The position numbers were made by a program, and so were the translations under genes. A DNA stretch of 64,000 nucleotides from an uncultured Bacilli bacterium (GTDB taxonomy: Bacteria; Bacillota_I; Bacilli_A; RF39; UBA660). The stretch spans positions 1 through 64,000 of the forward strand of contig CAKPJN010000004.1 of NCBI GenBank assembly GCA_934162665.1, read 5' to 3'. The notes under the pieces were generated by a model. That model made no database searches and was not told the origin of the DNA. It was given only the letters and a program-made list of their open reading frames with translations. Positions within the stretch are counted from its first letter, which is position 1. Each line of letters opens with the position of its first letter. Below are positions 35,516 to 45,173 of this stretch, one piece after another.

Positions 35516-37648
35516 CTACATAGACTTTCTTTCTGATATTTCTACCATTTTAGCATTTCCTAACATTGTATCTCCATGAACTCTAGAATAAGACAAATAA
35601 CCATTCATTCTATCGATCTTTGTAAGATCACTGCTTCCACACTTTGGGCAAACATCCATTTCTAATTCTTCATGACCGCAATTGTTACAATAAGCAAGTG
35701 ATAAATTGACACCTTCATAGAATCCCATATCCATGGCTCTTTCAATATAAGTAAGCATGGCTTCAGTATTATAATTTAAGTTATATCTTACATATTGAAT
35801 TCTTCCACCTTTAGATAATTCCCAAAATCTATGTTCTAAGTTTTGTTTTTGAATTCCATTAATATCTTCCCATACTCCACAATGGAAACTATTTGATACA
35901 TATTCCCTAGAACTTACGCCCTCTATAATTCCATATTTTTTTCTAAATTGTTTTATTTGAAGTCCGCATAAACTTTCTGCTGGAGTTCCATAAATAGCGT
36001 ATAAGATATTATCCTCTTTTTTAAACTCTAATGTCTTTTCATTAATATATTTTAAAACCTCTAATGCAAAAGTTCCATCTTCTACAATACTTTTTCCATT
36101 GTATAATTCTTGTAGTTCATTTAAGGCTGTTATTCCAAAAGACGCTGTTGAGGATTTTAATACTGGTTCAATGGAATCAGTTGGTTTTAAGTTTCCTCCA
36201 TAGAATCCACCTTGACAATAAGCAAGTGGATTGGTTGATGCTTTTCTTTTAGCAAGATATCTATACGTTCTAATATGAATTTTTCTAATCATTTCTAGAT
36301 AGTAATCTAGAACATCATAAAAATCTTTTTGTTCTTCTTTAGCTTTAGCTAAAATCATTGGTAAGTGAAGCGATATTGCTCCTATATTGAATCTTCCAAT
36401 GAAAACTGGTTTATCTTTATCATTTGCAGGCTCCATACCACCTTTTTCATACCATGGAGATAAAAAGGCACGGCATCCCATTGGACTAACAATTCTTTTA
36501 TATTTCTTATACATTTCAGGAACATATCCTTCTCCTGTTAATGATAAATAATCAGGATACATTGTTTTTTTACTACATTCAATAGCAGATAAGAAACTAT
36601 CTCTTAGAGCGCCATCTTTTCCATGTAAATTTTTATCATATAAAAATACAAGTTTTGGAAATAATGTTGGTCTTTTATAGCCTTTTTTACCTTGGCCTTC
36701 TTTATGAACATCTAAAATAGTTTTTGTAATCATTCTAGCAAATGGATCTTCATCAACTCCGAATGTAAAGGTAACAAACGGATAGTCTCCTCTACTAGAT
36801 GATACTGTATTTAATTTATACTCAATTCCTTGATATCCTTGTTCACATTCTCTTTGTGTCTTTTCTAAGGCATATTTATCTGCTTCTTCACAATATTTTT
36901 TTCCTTTAATATCTAAATATTCTTTATAATATTTATCATAACTTTTTTTGGCATATTTTTTTAAGACTGTATCTACTTCTGCTACTGTAAAACCACCATA
37001 TTGCATAGCGGTAGTATTTATAATTACATCTCCCATAACACAAAATGCAGTTTGTAACGTTTTAGGTTCTGTATACCAAATATTACTCATTTCAAAGCCA
37101 TCTTTTAAAACATTTGCCATATCAAATAGGCAACAATTCATAGTATCTCGTCTTGCTGACATATCATGAATATAAATATATCCGTCTTTACAAGCTTCTA
37201 TTTCATCTGTTGTTAAAAAGAATTTTTTATATAACTCTTTATTTAAACTATTATATATTAGACATCGTTGGGTAGTTACTAGGGCACTATCCATATTTGC
37301 ACAGTCTTTATCTCCTATATAAGTAATAACTTGTGACTTTTTATATACTTCATCTAAAATGTGAACAATATCTTTTTTATAATCTCTATATTCACGATAA
37401 CTTTTAGCTACTAGTGGATTTACTTTTTCTAAGGCTACTTCTACACAACTATGAACTTGTTCAATGGTTGGATTAGTTGTTTGAGTTCTTAACAGTTTTT
37501 CTACTATAGAAACAACTTCATCTTTTGCTTCTTCTGTTAAAGTAACCATTACTCGTTCTGCACTAGTATCAATTGCTCTTTTTATTTTATCTGGATTAAA
37601 CTTTTCTTGATATCCATTAGTTTTTACAATTATTATATCTTTACCCAT
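35516..37648 (-). CDS. nrdD: Class III ribonucleotide reductase NrdD2, complete
   Basis: A 710-residue class III reductase with an N-terminal ATP-cone (VKTNGYQEKFNPDKIKRAID), the barrel, a zinc site NNCGHEELEMDVCPKCGS and the C-terminal radical loop RMNGYLSYSRVHG, with G683 as the likely radical glycine. It differs strongly from NrdD1 (length, and the radical domain is attached). First gene of nrdD2-nrdG2-dut. A sixteen-base palindrome between it and the divergent Crp/Fnr gene lies just upstream of its putative -10 (TACAAT at 37680-37685). Confidence 0.94.
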   Translation of the reverse strand: MGKDIIIVKTNGYQEKFNPDKIKRAIDTSAERVMVTLTEEAKDEVVSIVEKLLRTQTTNPTIEQVHSCVEVALEKVNPLVAKSYREYRDYKKDIVHILDEVYKKSQVITYIGDKDCANMDSALVTTQRCLIYNSLNKELYKKFFLTTDEIEACKDGYIYIHDMSARRDTMNCCLFDMANVLKDGFEMSNIWYTEPKTLQTAFCVMGDVIINTTAMQYGGFTVAEVDTVLKKYAKKSYDKYYKEYLDIKGKKYCEEADKYALEKTQRECEQGYQGIEYKLNTVSSSRGDYPFVTFTFGVDEDPFARMITKTILDVHKEGQGKKGYKRPTLFPKLVFLYDKNLHGKDGALRDSFLSAIECSKKTMYPDYLSLTGEGYVPEMYKKYKRIVSPMGCRAFLSPWYEKGGMEPANDKDKPVFIGRFNIGAISLHLPMILAKAKEEQKDFYDVLDYYLEMIRKIHIRTYRYLAKRKASTNPLAYCQGGFYGGNLKPTDSIEPVLKSSTASFGITALNELQELYNGKSIVEDGTFALEVLKYINEKTLEFKKEDNILYAIYGTPAESLCGLQIKQFRKKYGIIEGVSSREYVSNSFHCGVWEDINGIQKQNLEHRFWELSKGGRIQYVRYNLNYNTEAMLTYIERAMDMGFYEGVNLSLAYCNNCGHEELEMDVCPKCGSSDLTKIDRMNGYLSYSRVHGDTMLGNAKMVEISERKSM

Positions 37649-37706
37649 ACTACACCTCGTATCTTATATTAATAAATTCATTGTACCAAATTATTATTTT
37701 TTATCA

Positions 37707-37743
37707 TGTTGCATTTGCAACAATAATATAAAATTGTTATAAT
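37707..37743 (+). promoter_or_regulatory. Crp/Fnr-type operator and regulator promoter
   Basis: Perfect palindrome TGTTGCA-TT-TGCAACA at 37707-37722. Its right half contains the -35 TTGCAA (37715-37720) of a plus-strand promoter with a 17-base spacer and a perfect -10 TATAAT (37738-37743) driving the regulator gene at 37766. On the other strand it sits just upstream of the nrdD2 promoter. Binding would probably repress the regulator's own gene and could activate or repress nrdD2. Confidence 0.65.
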
Positions 37744-37765
37744 ATGATTAGAGGATGTGACTTAA

Positions 37766-38395
37766 ATGGTTGGTATTAAAGAGAATGAAGAAATTAAAAA
37801 TTTAAAATTAAATTTGTCAAAGTGTGTAAATAGTTATGAACAGAGTTTTAAAAATAAAGAATTAATTATTAGTAATTGGCATCATAAGAAACAATTAGGT
37901 TTTATTGTTAATGGGGCTGCGAATATTGTTAAGACTGATATTAATGGTAATCAAACTATTATTAAAGAATTAAAAGAAAATGATATTTTTTCGTATCAAT
38001 TTTTCACAACTTTTGAAGATGAATTTTATATTATAAGTTCAGATAATACAAATGTTATTTTTATTGACTATTATAATTTGTTGAAAAATTGTTCTAAGAG
38101 TTGTCCTTTTCATAATACCCTTGTGCTTAACTTATTTGAACTACTGGTAAATGAGGCTCGTGAGTTAAATGAAAAGTTAGAACTTTTATCACAAAAGACT
38201 GTTAGAGATAAGGTTTTATTTTTTATCAAGAAAAGAATGAATGAAAATAATATTTTTACCGTAACCACTTCTTATAAAGCAATTAGTCAGTATTTATTTG
38301 TTGACAGAAGTAATTTAATGAGAGAATTAAATAAAATGGAAGAAGAAAAAATCATAAAAAAAGAAGGTAGAATTATTTACATTCTGAATGATTAA
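37766..38395 (+). CDS. Crp/Fnr-family transcriptional regulator
   Basis: A 209-residue regulator. The N-terminal cupin-like sensor domain (about 20-125) is followed by a dimer helix and a C-terminal winged helix, with the recognition part YKAISQYLFVDRSNLMRELN (about 171-190). CSKSCPFH near residues 111-118 is a cysteine cluster seen in anaerobe Crp/Fnr proteins and may bind a metal or sense redox. It is transcribed away from nrdD2 with a palindrome in the shared region, so regulation of anaerobic dNTP synthesis is a fair hypothesis. GAGG precedes the ATG. Confidence 0.85.
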   Translation: MVGIKENEEIKNLKLNLSKCVNSYEQSFKNKELIISNWHHKKQLGFIVNGAANIVKTDINGNQTIIKELKENDIFSYQFFTTFEDEFYIISSDNTNVIFIDYYNLLKNCSKSCPFHNTLVLNLFELLVNEARELNEKLELLSQKTVRDKVLFFIKKRMNENNIFTVTTSYKAISQYLFVDRSNLMRELNKMEEEKIIKKEGRIIYILND

Positions 38396-38560
38396 TTATA
38401 ATATTTACATTATAATGTACTTTTTAACGTACGTCATAATTTTAATTCTTTATCTTCTAAATAGTCTTTTTGTTAAACTAAGTTGTTTTTCTCTATCAAT
38501 AATATAATCATCATTATCATCGATTAATTCATCCATATAAGGAATTTCTGTTGACATTAA

Positions 38561-38600
38561 AAAAAATCAAGTTTGACATCTTTATGTCTAACCTGATTTT
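38561..38600 (-). terminator. Intrinsic terminator of tex
   Basis: Minus strand: AAAATCAGGTTAGACAT (38584-38600) pairs imperfectly with ATGTCAAACTTGATTTT (38563-38579) and is followed by T. It abuts the tex stop at 38604. Confidence 0.75.
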
Positions 38601-38603
38601 CTT

Positions 38604-40757
38604 TTATCTTTGTACTAAACTTAAACTCACTTTTCCTTTTTCTAGTGAGATATCATCTACATAACAATCAACAATATCTCCAATGCTAACTACTTCACTA
38701 GGATGTTTTATATATCTATCAGTTAATTTAGAGATATGAGCTAATCCATCATTATGAAGTCCAATATCAATAAACGCTCCAAAATCCACAACATTTCTAA
38801 CTGTTCCTTGTAATTTCATACCAATAGTTAAATCCTTAATATCTAGGACATCGCTTTTTAATAATGGCTGTGGCATTTCATCACGAGGATCTAAATTAGG
38901 TTTTTTAAGTGATGCAATAACATCTTCTAAAGTATAAATATCAGTTTCTAAAACGTCTTTATATTTATTTAAATCTAATGTATTTAGCTTTTCAATTAGT
39001 TCTTCACTACCTACTTTATCAATTGATAATTCTAATTCATTTAATAATTTGGTAGCTATATTATAACTTTCTGGATGGATTGCGGTACGATCTAAGATAT
39101 TATCTCCATCTGGAATTCTTAAAAATCCTATTGCTTGTTCATAGGCTTTATCTGATAATAATTTTTTCTTTTTTATTTCTTCACGTGAAGTTATTTTTCC
39201 AAACTTTTCACGGTATTCAATAATTTTTTCAATAGCTTTTTTGGTAACACCTGAGACGTATTTTAATAGTGAAGTTGAAGCAGTATTTATATTTACTCCA
39301 ACGCTATTTACACATTTTTCTACTACAAAGTCTAGTGATGTTTCTAATTTCTTTTCTGAAACATCATGTTGATATAGACCAACTCCTATACCGTCTGGTG
39401 GGATTTTAACAAGTTCAGCAAGAGGATCTTGAAGACGTCTTCCAATACTTACAGCACTTCTTTTTTCAACAGCTAAATCTGGGAATTCTTCTATAGCTAC
39501 TTTGGAAGCACTATAAATAGAGGCTCCTGCTTCTGATACAATTACATATTTACAACTTAGATTATATTCTTTAATCATATCAGCACAAAACTTTTCAGAT
39601 TCACGAGAAGCAGTTCCATTACCTATCGCAATAATATCTACATTATACTTTTTAATAAGTTGTACTACAACTTCTTTTGATAAACGAATTCTTTCTTCTG
39701 TATTTCCATTTAAGAAAGGTTTAATTACAGTCGAATCTAAGTATTTTCCATTTTTATCAACAACAGCTAGTTTACAGCCATTAACAAAACCAGGATCAAA
39801 AGCTAATACTACTTTTTCTTTTATTGGTGGAGTTAAAAGTAGGGACTCTAAGTTTTTACCAAAGTTATCAATTGCGGCTTCTTCACCTTTTTCAGTTAAT
39901 TCACTTCTTATTTCTCTTTCAATAGATGGTTCTATTAACCTTTTATAAGAATCCTCTATTGCTTCTTTTACATATTCTGTTACAAATGATTTATCATTTT
40001 TAATTAACTTTTTCTCTAAGAATGATAATATTTCATCTTTTGATACATCAATATTTACTGTTAATACTTTTTCCTTTTCTCCTCTATTTAGTGCTAGAAT
40101 ACGATGAGGTTTAATCCATTTTACTGGTTCTTGGTATTCATAATACATTTCATATGTTTTATTTTCATCTATAGCATTTTTCTTTATACTGGATGAAATA
40201 ATTCCATTTTTATAAAAGTAGCTTCTAATCCATTTACGATAGGAAGCGTTATCACTAATCCATTCTGCAATAATATACTTTGCACCTTCTATAACTTTTT
40301 CAAGTGGTAAATCTTCTTTTATAAATTTCTTAGCTAGATCTTCAATAGTTCCATTTAATGGATAAGACATCATCATCTTAGCTAACGGTTCTAGTCCTTG
40401 AGCAATTGCTTCTGTTGCCTTTGTTTTTTTCTTCTCTTTATATGGTCTATACAGATCTTCTACTTCTACTAATTTAGTACAAGACAAAATACTATTTTTT
40501 AATTCTTCAGTCATTAATCCTTTTTCATCTATTAATCTAATGACATCTTCTTTTCTTTTTAAAAGATTTACTTGATATTCATATACCTCATTAATCTTTC
40601 TAATCATTTCTTCATCTAAAGCTCCAGTTGCTTCTTTTCTATATCTAGCGATAAAAGGAACAGTATTTCCTTCGCTTAATAAACCTAAGACTGTTGTTAC
40701 TTGCTTTTCTGTTATATTTAAATCTTTAGAAATCTCTTTTATTATTAATTCATTCAT
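38604..40757 (-). CDS. tex: Tex-family RNA-binding transcription accessory protein
   Basis: A 717-residue protein with the Tex architecture: N-terminal helical domain (ISKDLNITEKQV, then IPFIARYRKEATG-like TVPFIARYRKEATG at about 33-46), a YqgF-like RNase fold (about 315-450, LAFDPGFVNGCKLAVVD), tandem HhH region (VNTASTSLLKYVSGV) and a C-terminal S1 domain (about 640-710, GMKLQGTVRNVVDFGAFIDIG). It binds RNA and is implicated in transcription and RNA quality control; the precise role is not settled. Length is normal. Confidence 0.95.
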   Translation of the reverse strand: MNELIIKEISKDLNITEKQVTTVLGLLSEGNTVPFIARYRKEATGALDEEMIRKINEVYEYQVNLLKRKEDVIRLIDEKGLMTEELKNSILSCTKLVEVEDLYRPYKEKKKTKATEAIAQGLEPLAKMMMSYPLNGTIEDLAKKFIKEDLPLEKVIEGAKYIIAEWISDNASYRKWIRSYFYKNGIISSSIKKNAIDENKTYEMYYEYQEPVKWIKPHRILALNRGEKEKVLTVNIDVSKDEILSFLEKKLIKNDKSFVTEYVKEAIEDSYKRLIEPSIEREIRSELTEKGEEAAIDNFGKNLESLLLTPPIKEKVVLAFDPGFVNGCKLAVVDKNGKYLDSTVIKPFLNGNTEERIRLSKEVVVQLIKKYNVDIIAIGNGTASRESEKFCADMIKEYNLSCKYVIVSEAGASIYSASKVAIEEFPDLAVEKRSAVSIGRRLQDPLAELVKIPPDGIGVGLYQHDVSEKKLETSLDFVVEKCVNSVGVNINTASTSLLKYVSGVTKKAIEKIIEYREKFGKITSREEIKKKKLLSDKAYEQAIGFLRIPDGDNILDRTAIHPESYNIATKLLNELELSIDKVGSEELIEKLNTLDLNKYKDVLETDIYTLEDVIASLKKPNLDPRDEMPQPLLKSDVLDIKDLTIGMKLQGTVRNVVDFGAFIDIGLHNDGLAHISKLTDRYIKHPSEVVSIGDIVDCYVDDISLEKGKVSLSLVQR

Positions 40758-40786
40758 TGTTACACCTCATTTTCTATGATACCAAA

Positions 40787-40818
40787 ATAAAAAGTCAATT
40801 TAAAGTATTGACTTTTTT
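40787..40818 (-). terminator. Intrinsic terminator of the TasA-FGE-like gene
   Basis: Minus strand: AAAAAGTCAAT (40806-40817 region) pairs with ATTGACTTTTT (40788-40799), followed by T-rich sequence. It sits between the stop of the gene at 40840 and the start of tex. Confidence 0.8.
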
Positions 40819-40839
40819 TATTTATATTTATTTTACATC

Positions 40840-42657
40840 TTATGGTTTTATAACTGCACGTGAGGAAAAAGAATTATCTAATATTCCTGGAGAACTATAA
40901 GTACAGAATATTCCGGCATTTTGTTCTGGACTTGATTCTTTTCCGCCTCGCGCTAGCCAATAATTATTTGGAGCTGAATCAAAGAATATATTTGCATCAT
41001 TGTAGAAACCAGCAGTTCCGTCTGCGTTGATGGCATCTCCTTTAATACTTATATTATTTTGAGTATATTTATTATAATACTTCAAAGCTGGTAATGTTTC
41101 AAAACCGCTTGATGGTATCATATTATTATAATTACCCATTACATATTCCCAAGCACCACCACTCATATCATATACTCCATATATTGTTCCAGTAGTTGAT
41201 GCACCTACTCCAGTATCAGCTGTATCATAGGGAACTTGAGTATTTACAGTGCTAGTTGATGGCGTTTGATTTGACATTCCTGTTAAAAATTCAGCTGATT
41301 TATTTTGATATATTTCTTTATTTGCACCAGTGTAATTATTATTTCCATATTTTCCATATTTTGATTGTGAAAGATACGCAACTGCTCCCCATTCTGTATT
41401 TTTTATCATGTGGGCATCATAATCTCCATTTAGTCCATAATTAGCATTACCATTTGTATTCATTTGATTTTGTATACTATTAAATAATGTTGCGACATTT
41501 TGTCCTTTAACACTACTTAAATTAGGTTTTACTGTTAGTGAATCAATTGTTCCAGTTAATTCAAACTTAGATACCCATATTCCTGATAATTCTTCATTTG
41601 TGCCATCTTTTCTTGATGTATCACAGGTATCTCCCCAGCAAAAGGCACTTGATGTATAATAATTATCTGGAGTTGAGCCCGTATATATTCCAGTCCCATT
41701 ATCTAATACAGAGTTTTTTATCCATTTAATATTAAATGCTCCTGGTGTTGCTAAAGACGGAGTATTGGCACCATCTATTTGATATCCATAGGTATTTCCT
41801 AATGTATATGAATATCTTGGAATCCATACCCACATTGCATTTATATCATCCATAGAAACTGTAGTTCCTACTTTAGCATTTACATATTTACTTCTATTTG
41901 TTCCATTTATAGTAACGGCATTTGCCCATCTTTGTTCTTCATAATTATACCAAGTTTCATCTTTAGTACTTGATTTTACCCATTGTTTTAAATTATCATC
42001 ATATCTTACTGGAATCATGTCCCCTAATAATTCTGGTGGATTAGGAGTTTCCATAGCATTTTCACCTTCTAATACTATTTTTCCATGATAATGTTTTCCC
42101 AAAACTTCATTTCCAGCTTCTTCTGATAACCAAACTCTTAAAGCATATGTTTTACTTTCTCCTGCTGCAAGTGATCCGGATACAATAATATAATTAGAAG
42201 CCTGTTTATCAGCTAATATTGATGGTGTTTCTTTATTTATACTATATTTTAATTTAGTTTTGTCTAATTGATTATTAGCACAATTATCTTCAGCAATCAT
42301 ATCAGTATCATCTAATAATTTTATATTATATGTCGTTGTTATACTACCTGTATTTTTTATTTTAAAAGTATATGGTGTTGTTTCTTGACCTTCGTTATCT
42401 GATACAGGATAAGCGCCGTTTAAGTTAATTGTATTTTCTAACCCATCTTCTGTATCATTAAACTCTATTTGAAGTGTTCCTACTCTTAAAGTGTTATATT
42501 TCTTAGCTTTTTGAATTGATGAAAAAATAGCATAACTACTAGTTATTAAAATAATAAAGATTACAAATATTGAAATAATAGTGAATTGTATTTCCCTTTT
42601 TTTTAAGGTTTTTATTATTTCTCTTTTTTTATTGTCTGTCAGTTTATTTTTTTCCAT
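40840..42657 (-). CDS. Surface protein: TasA-like anchor fused to an FGE-like domain
   Basis: A 605-residue secreted, membrane-anchored protein. Residues about 24-45 form the signal/anchor helix (ITSSYAIFSSIQKAKKYNTL), 50-200 a TasA/camelysin beta domain (TPYTFKIKNTGSITTTYNI, SGSLAAGESKTYALRVWL), and the C-terminal 380 residues a fold like formylglycine-generating enzymes/C-type lectin: MWVWIPRYSYTL, GIWVSKFELTG, NTEWGAVAYLSQSKYG, VYDMSGGAWEYVMGNY, NYWLARGG, SRAVIKP. VYDMSGGAWEYV matches the FGE VYDMSGNVWEW core. Whether the catalytic cysteines are kept is not clear; a binding domain is likelier than an oxidase. Stop is followed by a terminator. Confidence 0.8.
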   Translation of the reverse strand: MEKNKLTDNKKREIIKTLKKREIQFTIISIFVIFIILITSSYAIFSSIQKAKKYNTLRVGTLQIEFNDTEDGLENTINLNGAYPVSDNEGQETTPYTFKIKNTGSITTTYNIKLLDDTDMIAEDNCANNQLDKTKLKYSINKETPSILADKQASNYIIVSGSLAAGESKTYALRVWLSEEAGNEVLGKHYHGKIVLEGENAMETPNPPELLGDMIPVRYDDNLKQWVKSSTKDETWYNYEEQRWANAVTINGTNRSKYVNAKVGTTVSMDDINAMWVWIPRYSYTLGNTYGYQIDGANTPSLATPGAFNIKWIKNSVLDNGTGIYTGSTPDNYYTSSAFCWGDTCDTSRKDGTNEELSGIWVSKFELTGTIDSLTVKPNLSSVKGQNVATLFNSIQNQMNTNGNANYGLNGDYDAHMIKNTEWGAVAYLSQSKYGKYGNNNYTGANKEIYQNKSAEFLTGMSNQTPSTSTVNTQVPYDTADTGVGASTTGTIYGVYDMSGGAWEYVMGNYNNMIPSSGFETLPALKYYNKYTQNNISIKGDAINADGTAGFYNDANIFFDSAPNNYWLARGGKESSPEQNAGIFCTYSSPGILDNSFSSRAVIKP

Positions 42658-42672
42658 ATTATCACCATTCTT

Positions 42673-42882
42673 TTATTTTTTTAAATACCATGAAATTATA
42701 AAGTAAATACTTCCTCCTAAGGCAATTATTAATAAGATTATTAAAATCATTTTTATAATAGGATTATTTCTGTCTAGATATCCATCATCTTTTTTTCTGG
42801 CATTTGTTATTAAACGATTGAATTCTTCTTGATTTTTGCTATTTACATCTATATTTTTTTCGTAAGATTTACCATCATTCAT
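42673..42882 (-). CDS. Small C-terminally anchored membrane protein
   Basis: A 69-residue protein with a hydrophilic N-terminal half and one C-terminal membrane helix (about 44-66, IIKMILIILLIIALGGSIYFII). Shine-Dalgarno GAGGTGG precedes the ATG. It lies 15 bases upstream of the TasA-FGE-like gene, 47 bases after priA, and may be cotranscribed with either. No known family is recognised. Confidence 0.6.
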   Translation of the reverse strand: MNDGKSYEKNIDVNSKNQEEFNRLITNARKKDDGYLDRNNPIIKMILIILLIIALGGSIYFIISWYLKK

Positions 42883-42929
42883 GATACCACCTCTATTATG
42901 ATATTAACATATTTATGTTTATTTTTCAA

Positions 42930-45089
42930 TTAAAAGTGATTAGGATTAAAATCTATATCAATTTTTACTTTATTGGTACTTTTATAGTGGTCTAATACTT
43001 TTTCTAATGTTTCCATCAAATTATCTTCTTTTTTGTATTTAATTATTATTCCGTATCTATAGATATTGTTTACTTTAAATACTCCACTTGTAGATGGTCC
43101 TAAAATGATACTAGATGTAAGATTTCTATCTAGGGCATTTTTTATTTTATTAGCTTCTACTCCTGCATATTTCATATCATTACTACTAATTCTTATATAA
43201 CAAATATAATAGAATGGTGGATATTTCAACATTTTTCTTATTGTCATTTCTTGATTATAAAAACCTATGTAATCATGATTTTTTGCATATCTAATAGCAT
43301 AATGGTCTTTATTAAATGTTTGAATAATAACTTCTCCATTTTTTTTACTTCTGCCACTTCTACCAGCCACCTGGGAAAGTAGAGAAAATGTATTTTCACT
43401 GCTTCTAAAGTCAGGAATATTTAGACTTGTGTCAGCATTGATAACACCAACTAAAGTTACATTATCAAAATCTAGTCCTTTAGCAACAATTTGTGTACCA
43501 AGTAGAATATCATATTCATGATTTTTAAATGCTGTAATCATTTTTTGATGCATTCCTTTTCTACTGGTAGTGTCAACATCCATTCTAAGTATTTTAGCAG
43601 ATGGTATTAACTTATTAAGTTCTTCTTCTACTTTTTCTGTTCCAACGCCTAAATCATTTATTGATTTTTCGTGACACGATGGACAAGTATCATATACTTT
43701 AGTTCCATATCCACAATAATGACATCTTAGTGTATTTGATGTTTTATGATAAGTTAAGGTAATATCGCAGTTTGGACATTTAAAAGTATATCCACAATTT
43801 TTACAAGTAATAAACGATGAATAGCCTCTCCTATTTAAAAGAAGAATTATTTGTTCTTTATTTTTTAATTTTTCTATTATTTTTTCTAATAATATCTTTG
43901 AAAAATGACCTTTACTAGTTTTTATTTCTTGATTCATATCTATTATGTTAACATTAGGTAGATTTTTTCCATTAACTCTATTTGGCAAGTTTAATAGATT
44001 AAATACACCTTTTTTAGCTCTAGCAAATGATTCAAGTGATGGTGTGGCACTTCCCATTACAACTTTACAGTTATTAAACTTGGCTCTCAGTATTGCGATA
44101 TCTTTAGCATTATATCTGGGATTATTATCCTGTTTATATGAGTCACTATGTTCCTCATCAATGATTATGATTCCAAGATTAGAGAGGGGTGCGAATATTG
44201 CACTTCTAGCTCCTATTACAATTGACACTTCTCCCCTTGCGATTCTTCTAAATTCGTCATACTTTTCTCCATCTGATAAAGCAGAATGAAGGGCAGCAAT
44301 TTTTTCTCCAAAACGTTTTTGAAATCTTTCTACCATTTGAGGAGTTAGAGAAATTTCTGGAACTAAGACAATACTTGTTTTATTATTTTTTAGGGCATCA
44401 TCTATCAATTCCATATAGACTTCTGTTTTACCACTTCCTGTTACTCCATGGAGTAAATATATATTATTATTTGATGGAGTTAATACTTCATCCACTACTT
44501 TTTGTTGATCAACTGTCAATTCTTTTTTTATCAGTGAATCTTTATTATATTCTAGACGATAATGTTCTTTTTTTATTTCTTCTATCAAATCTTTTTTTAA
44601 TAATGTATTTAAACTACTACTAGATATTTTTAAAAGTTCTTCCCTTTTTACTAAGTTGTTTTTTTCTAACAGTGATATAATTTCTTCTTGTTTAGAATTA
44701 ATTTTTATGGAAGGTTTAGTTTTCAACTTATAGTATGTATCATATTTTTTAGATATCATTGTTCCATGTTTTGCCTTTAGGGCCTTAGGTAACATTACTT
44801 GATAGCAACTAATTAAAGTTGATAAAGTCATTTTTTGCATTTTCTTTCCTAGTTGTAATAATTCATTATTTAAAACAATATCTTTATCAATTACAGAGAT
44901 GATATTTTTTAATTCTCTAGTACTACTGTTTTTTATTTCTAGAACAAATCCTTCTAAAGTTTGTCTCCCAAAGGGAACTTCTACTCTAATTCCAACTTTT
45001 ATATCATTTTCTAATTCTTTAGGAACTAAATAATCAAAATTTTTATCAATATTTTTATTAGATAATTCTACTAATACTCCGACTATCAA
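42930..45089 (-). CDS. priA: Primosomal replication restart helicase PriA
   Basis: A 719-residue helicase that reloads the replisome at collapsed forks. The N-terminal 3'-DNA-binding domain (VLVELSNKNIDKNFDYLVP) is followed by Walker A VTGSGKTEVY (about 215-224), a DEEH box, a zinc region with CKNCGYTFKCPNCDI, RCHYCGYG and CPSCHE, and the second helicase domain (VAGRSGRSKKNGEV). I place the start at the TTG at 45089, behind AGAAGGTGAT; the in-frame GTG at 45098 and ATG at 45095 sit within that Shine-Dalgarno. In many Bacilli PriA lies with def/fmt and coaBC; not here. Confidence 0.95.
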   Translation of the reverse strand: MIVGVLVELSNKNIDKNFDYLVPKELENDIKVGIRVEVPFGRQTLEGFVLEIKNSSTRELKNIISVIDKDIVLNNELLQLGKKMQKMTLSTLISCYQVMLPKALKAKHGTMISKKYDTYYKLKTKPSIKINSKQEEIISLLEKNNLVKREELLKISSSSLNTLLKKDLIEEIKKEHYRLEYNKDSLIKKELTVDQQKVVDEVLTPSNNNIYLLHGVTGSGKTEVYMELIDDALKNNKTSIVLVPEISLTPQMVERFQKRFGEKIAALHSALSDGEKYDEFRRIARGEVSIVIGARSAIFAPLSNLGIIIIDEEHSDSYKQDNNPRYNAKDIAILRAKFNNCKVVMGSATPSLESFARAKKGVFNLLNLPNRVNGKNLPNVNIIDMNQEIKTSKGHFSKILLEKIIEKLKNKEQIILLLNRRGYSSFITCKNCGYTFKCPNCDITLTYHKTSNTLRCHYCGYGTKVYDTCPSCHEKSINDLGVGTEKVEEELNKLIPSAKILRMDVDTTSRKGMHQKMITAFKNHEYDILLGTQIVAKGLDFDNVTLVGVINADTSLNIPDFRSSENTFSLLSQVAGRSGRSKKNGEVIIQTFNKDHYAIRYAKNHDYIGFYNQEMTIRKMLKYPPFYYICYIRISSNDMKYAGVEANKIKNALDRNLTSSIILGPSTSGVFKVNNIYRYGIIIKYKKEDNLMETLEKVLDHYKSTNKVKIDIDFNPNHF

Positions 45090-45173
45090 AAACATCACCT
45101 TCTTTATATTTATTATTATAGCATAATATTTAATACCATTAATCTATATTATATTTTTAATTTCACCTATTTT

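Noticed and set aside
38396..38450. Intrinsic terminator after the Crp/Fnr gene
   Set aside because: ATTATAAT repeats and a TACATTATAATGTA palindrome before a T5 are present, but the stem is short and all A-T, so I do not list it.
38450..38557. 35-codon minus-strand frame after the tex terminator
   Set aside because: It has no Shine-Dalgarno and starts in the T-run of the terminator; no similarity was recognised, so I leave it out.
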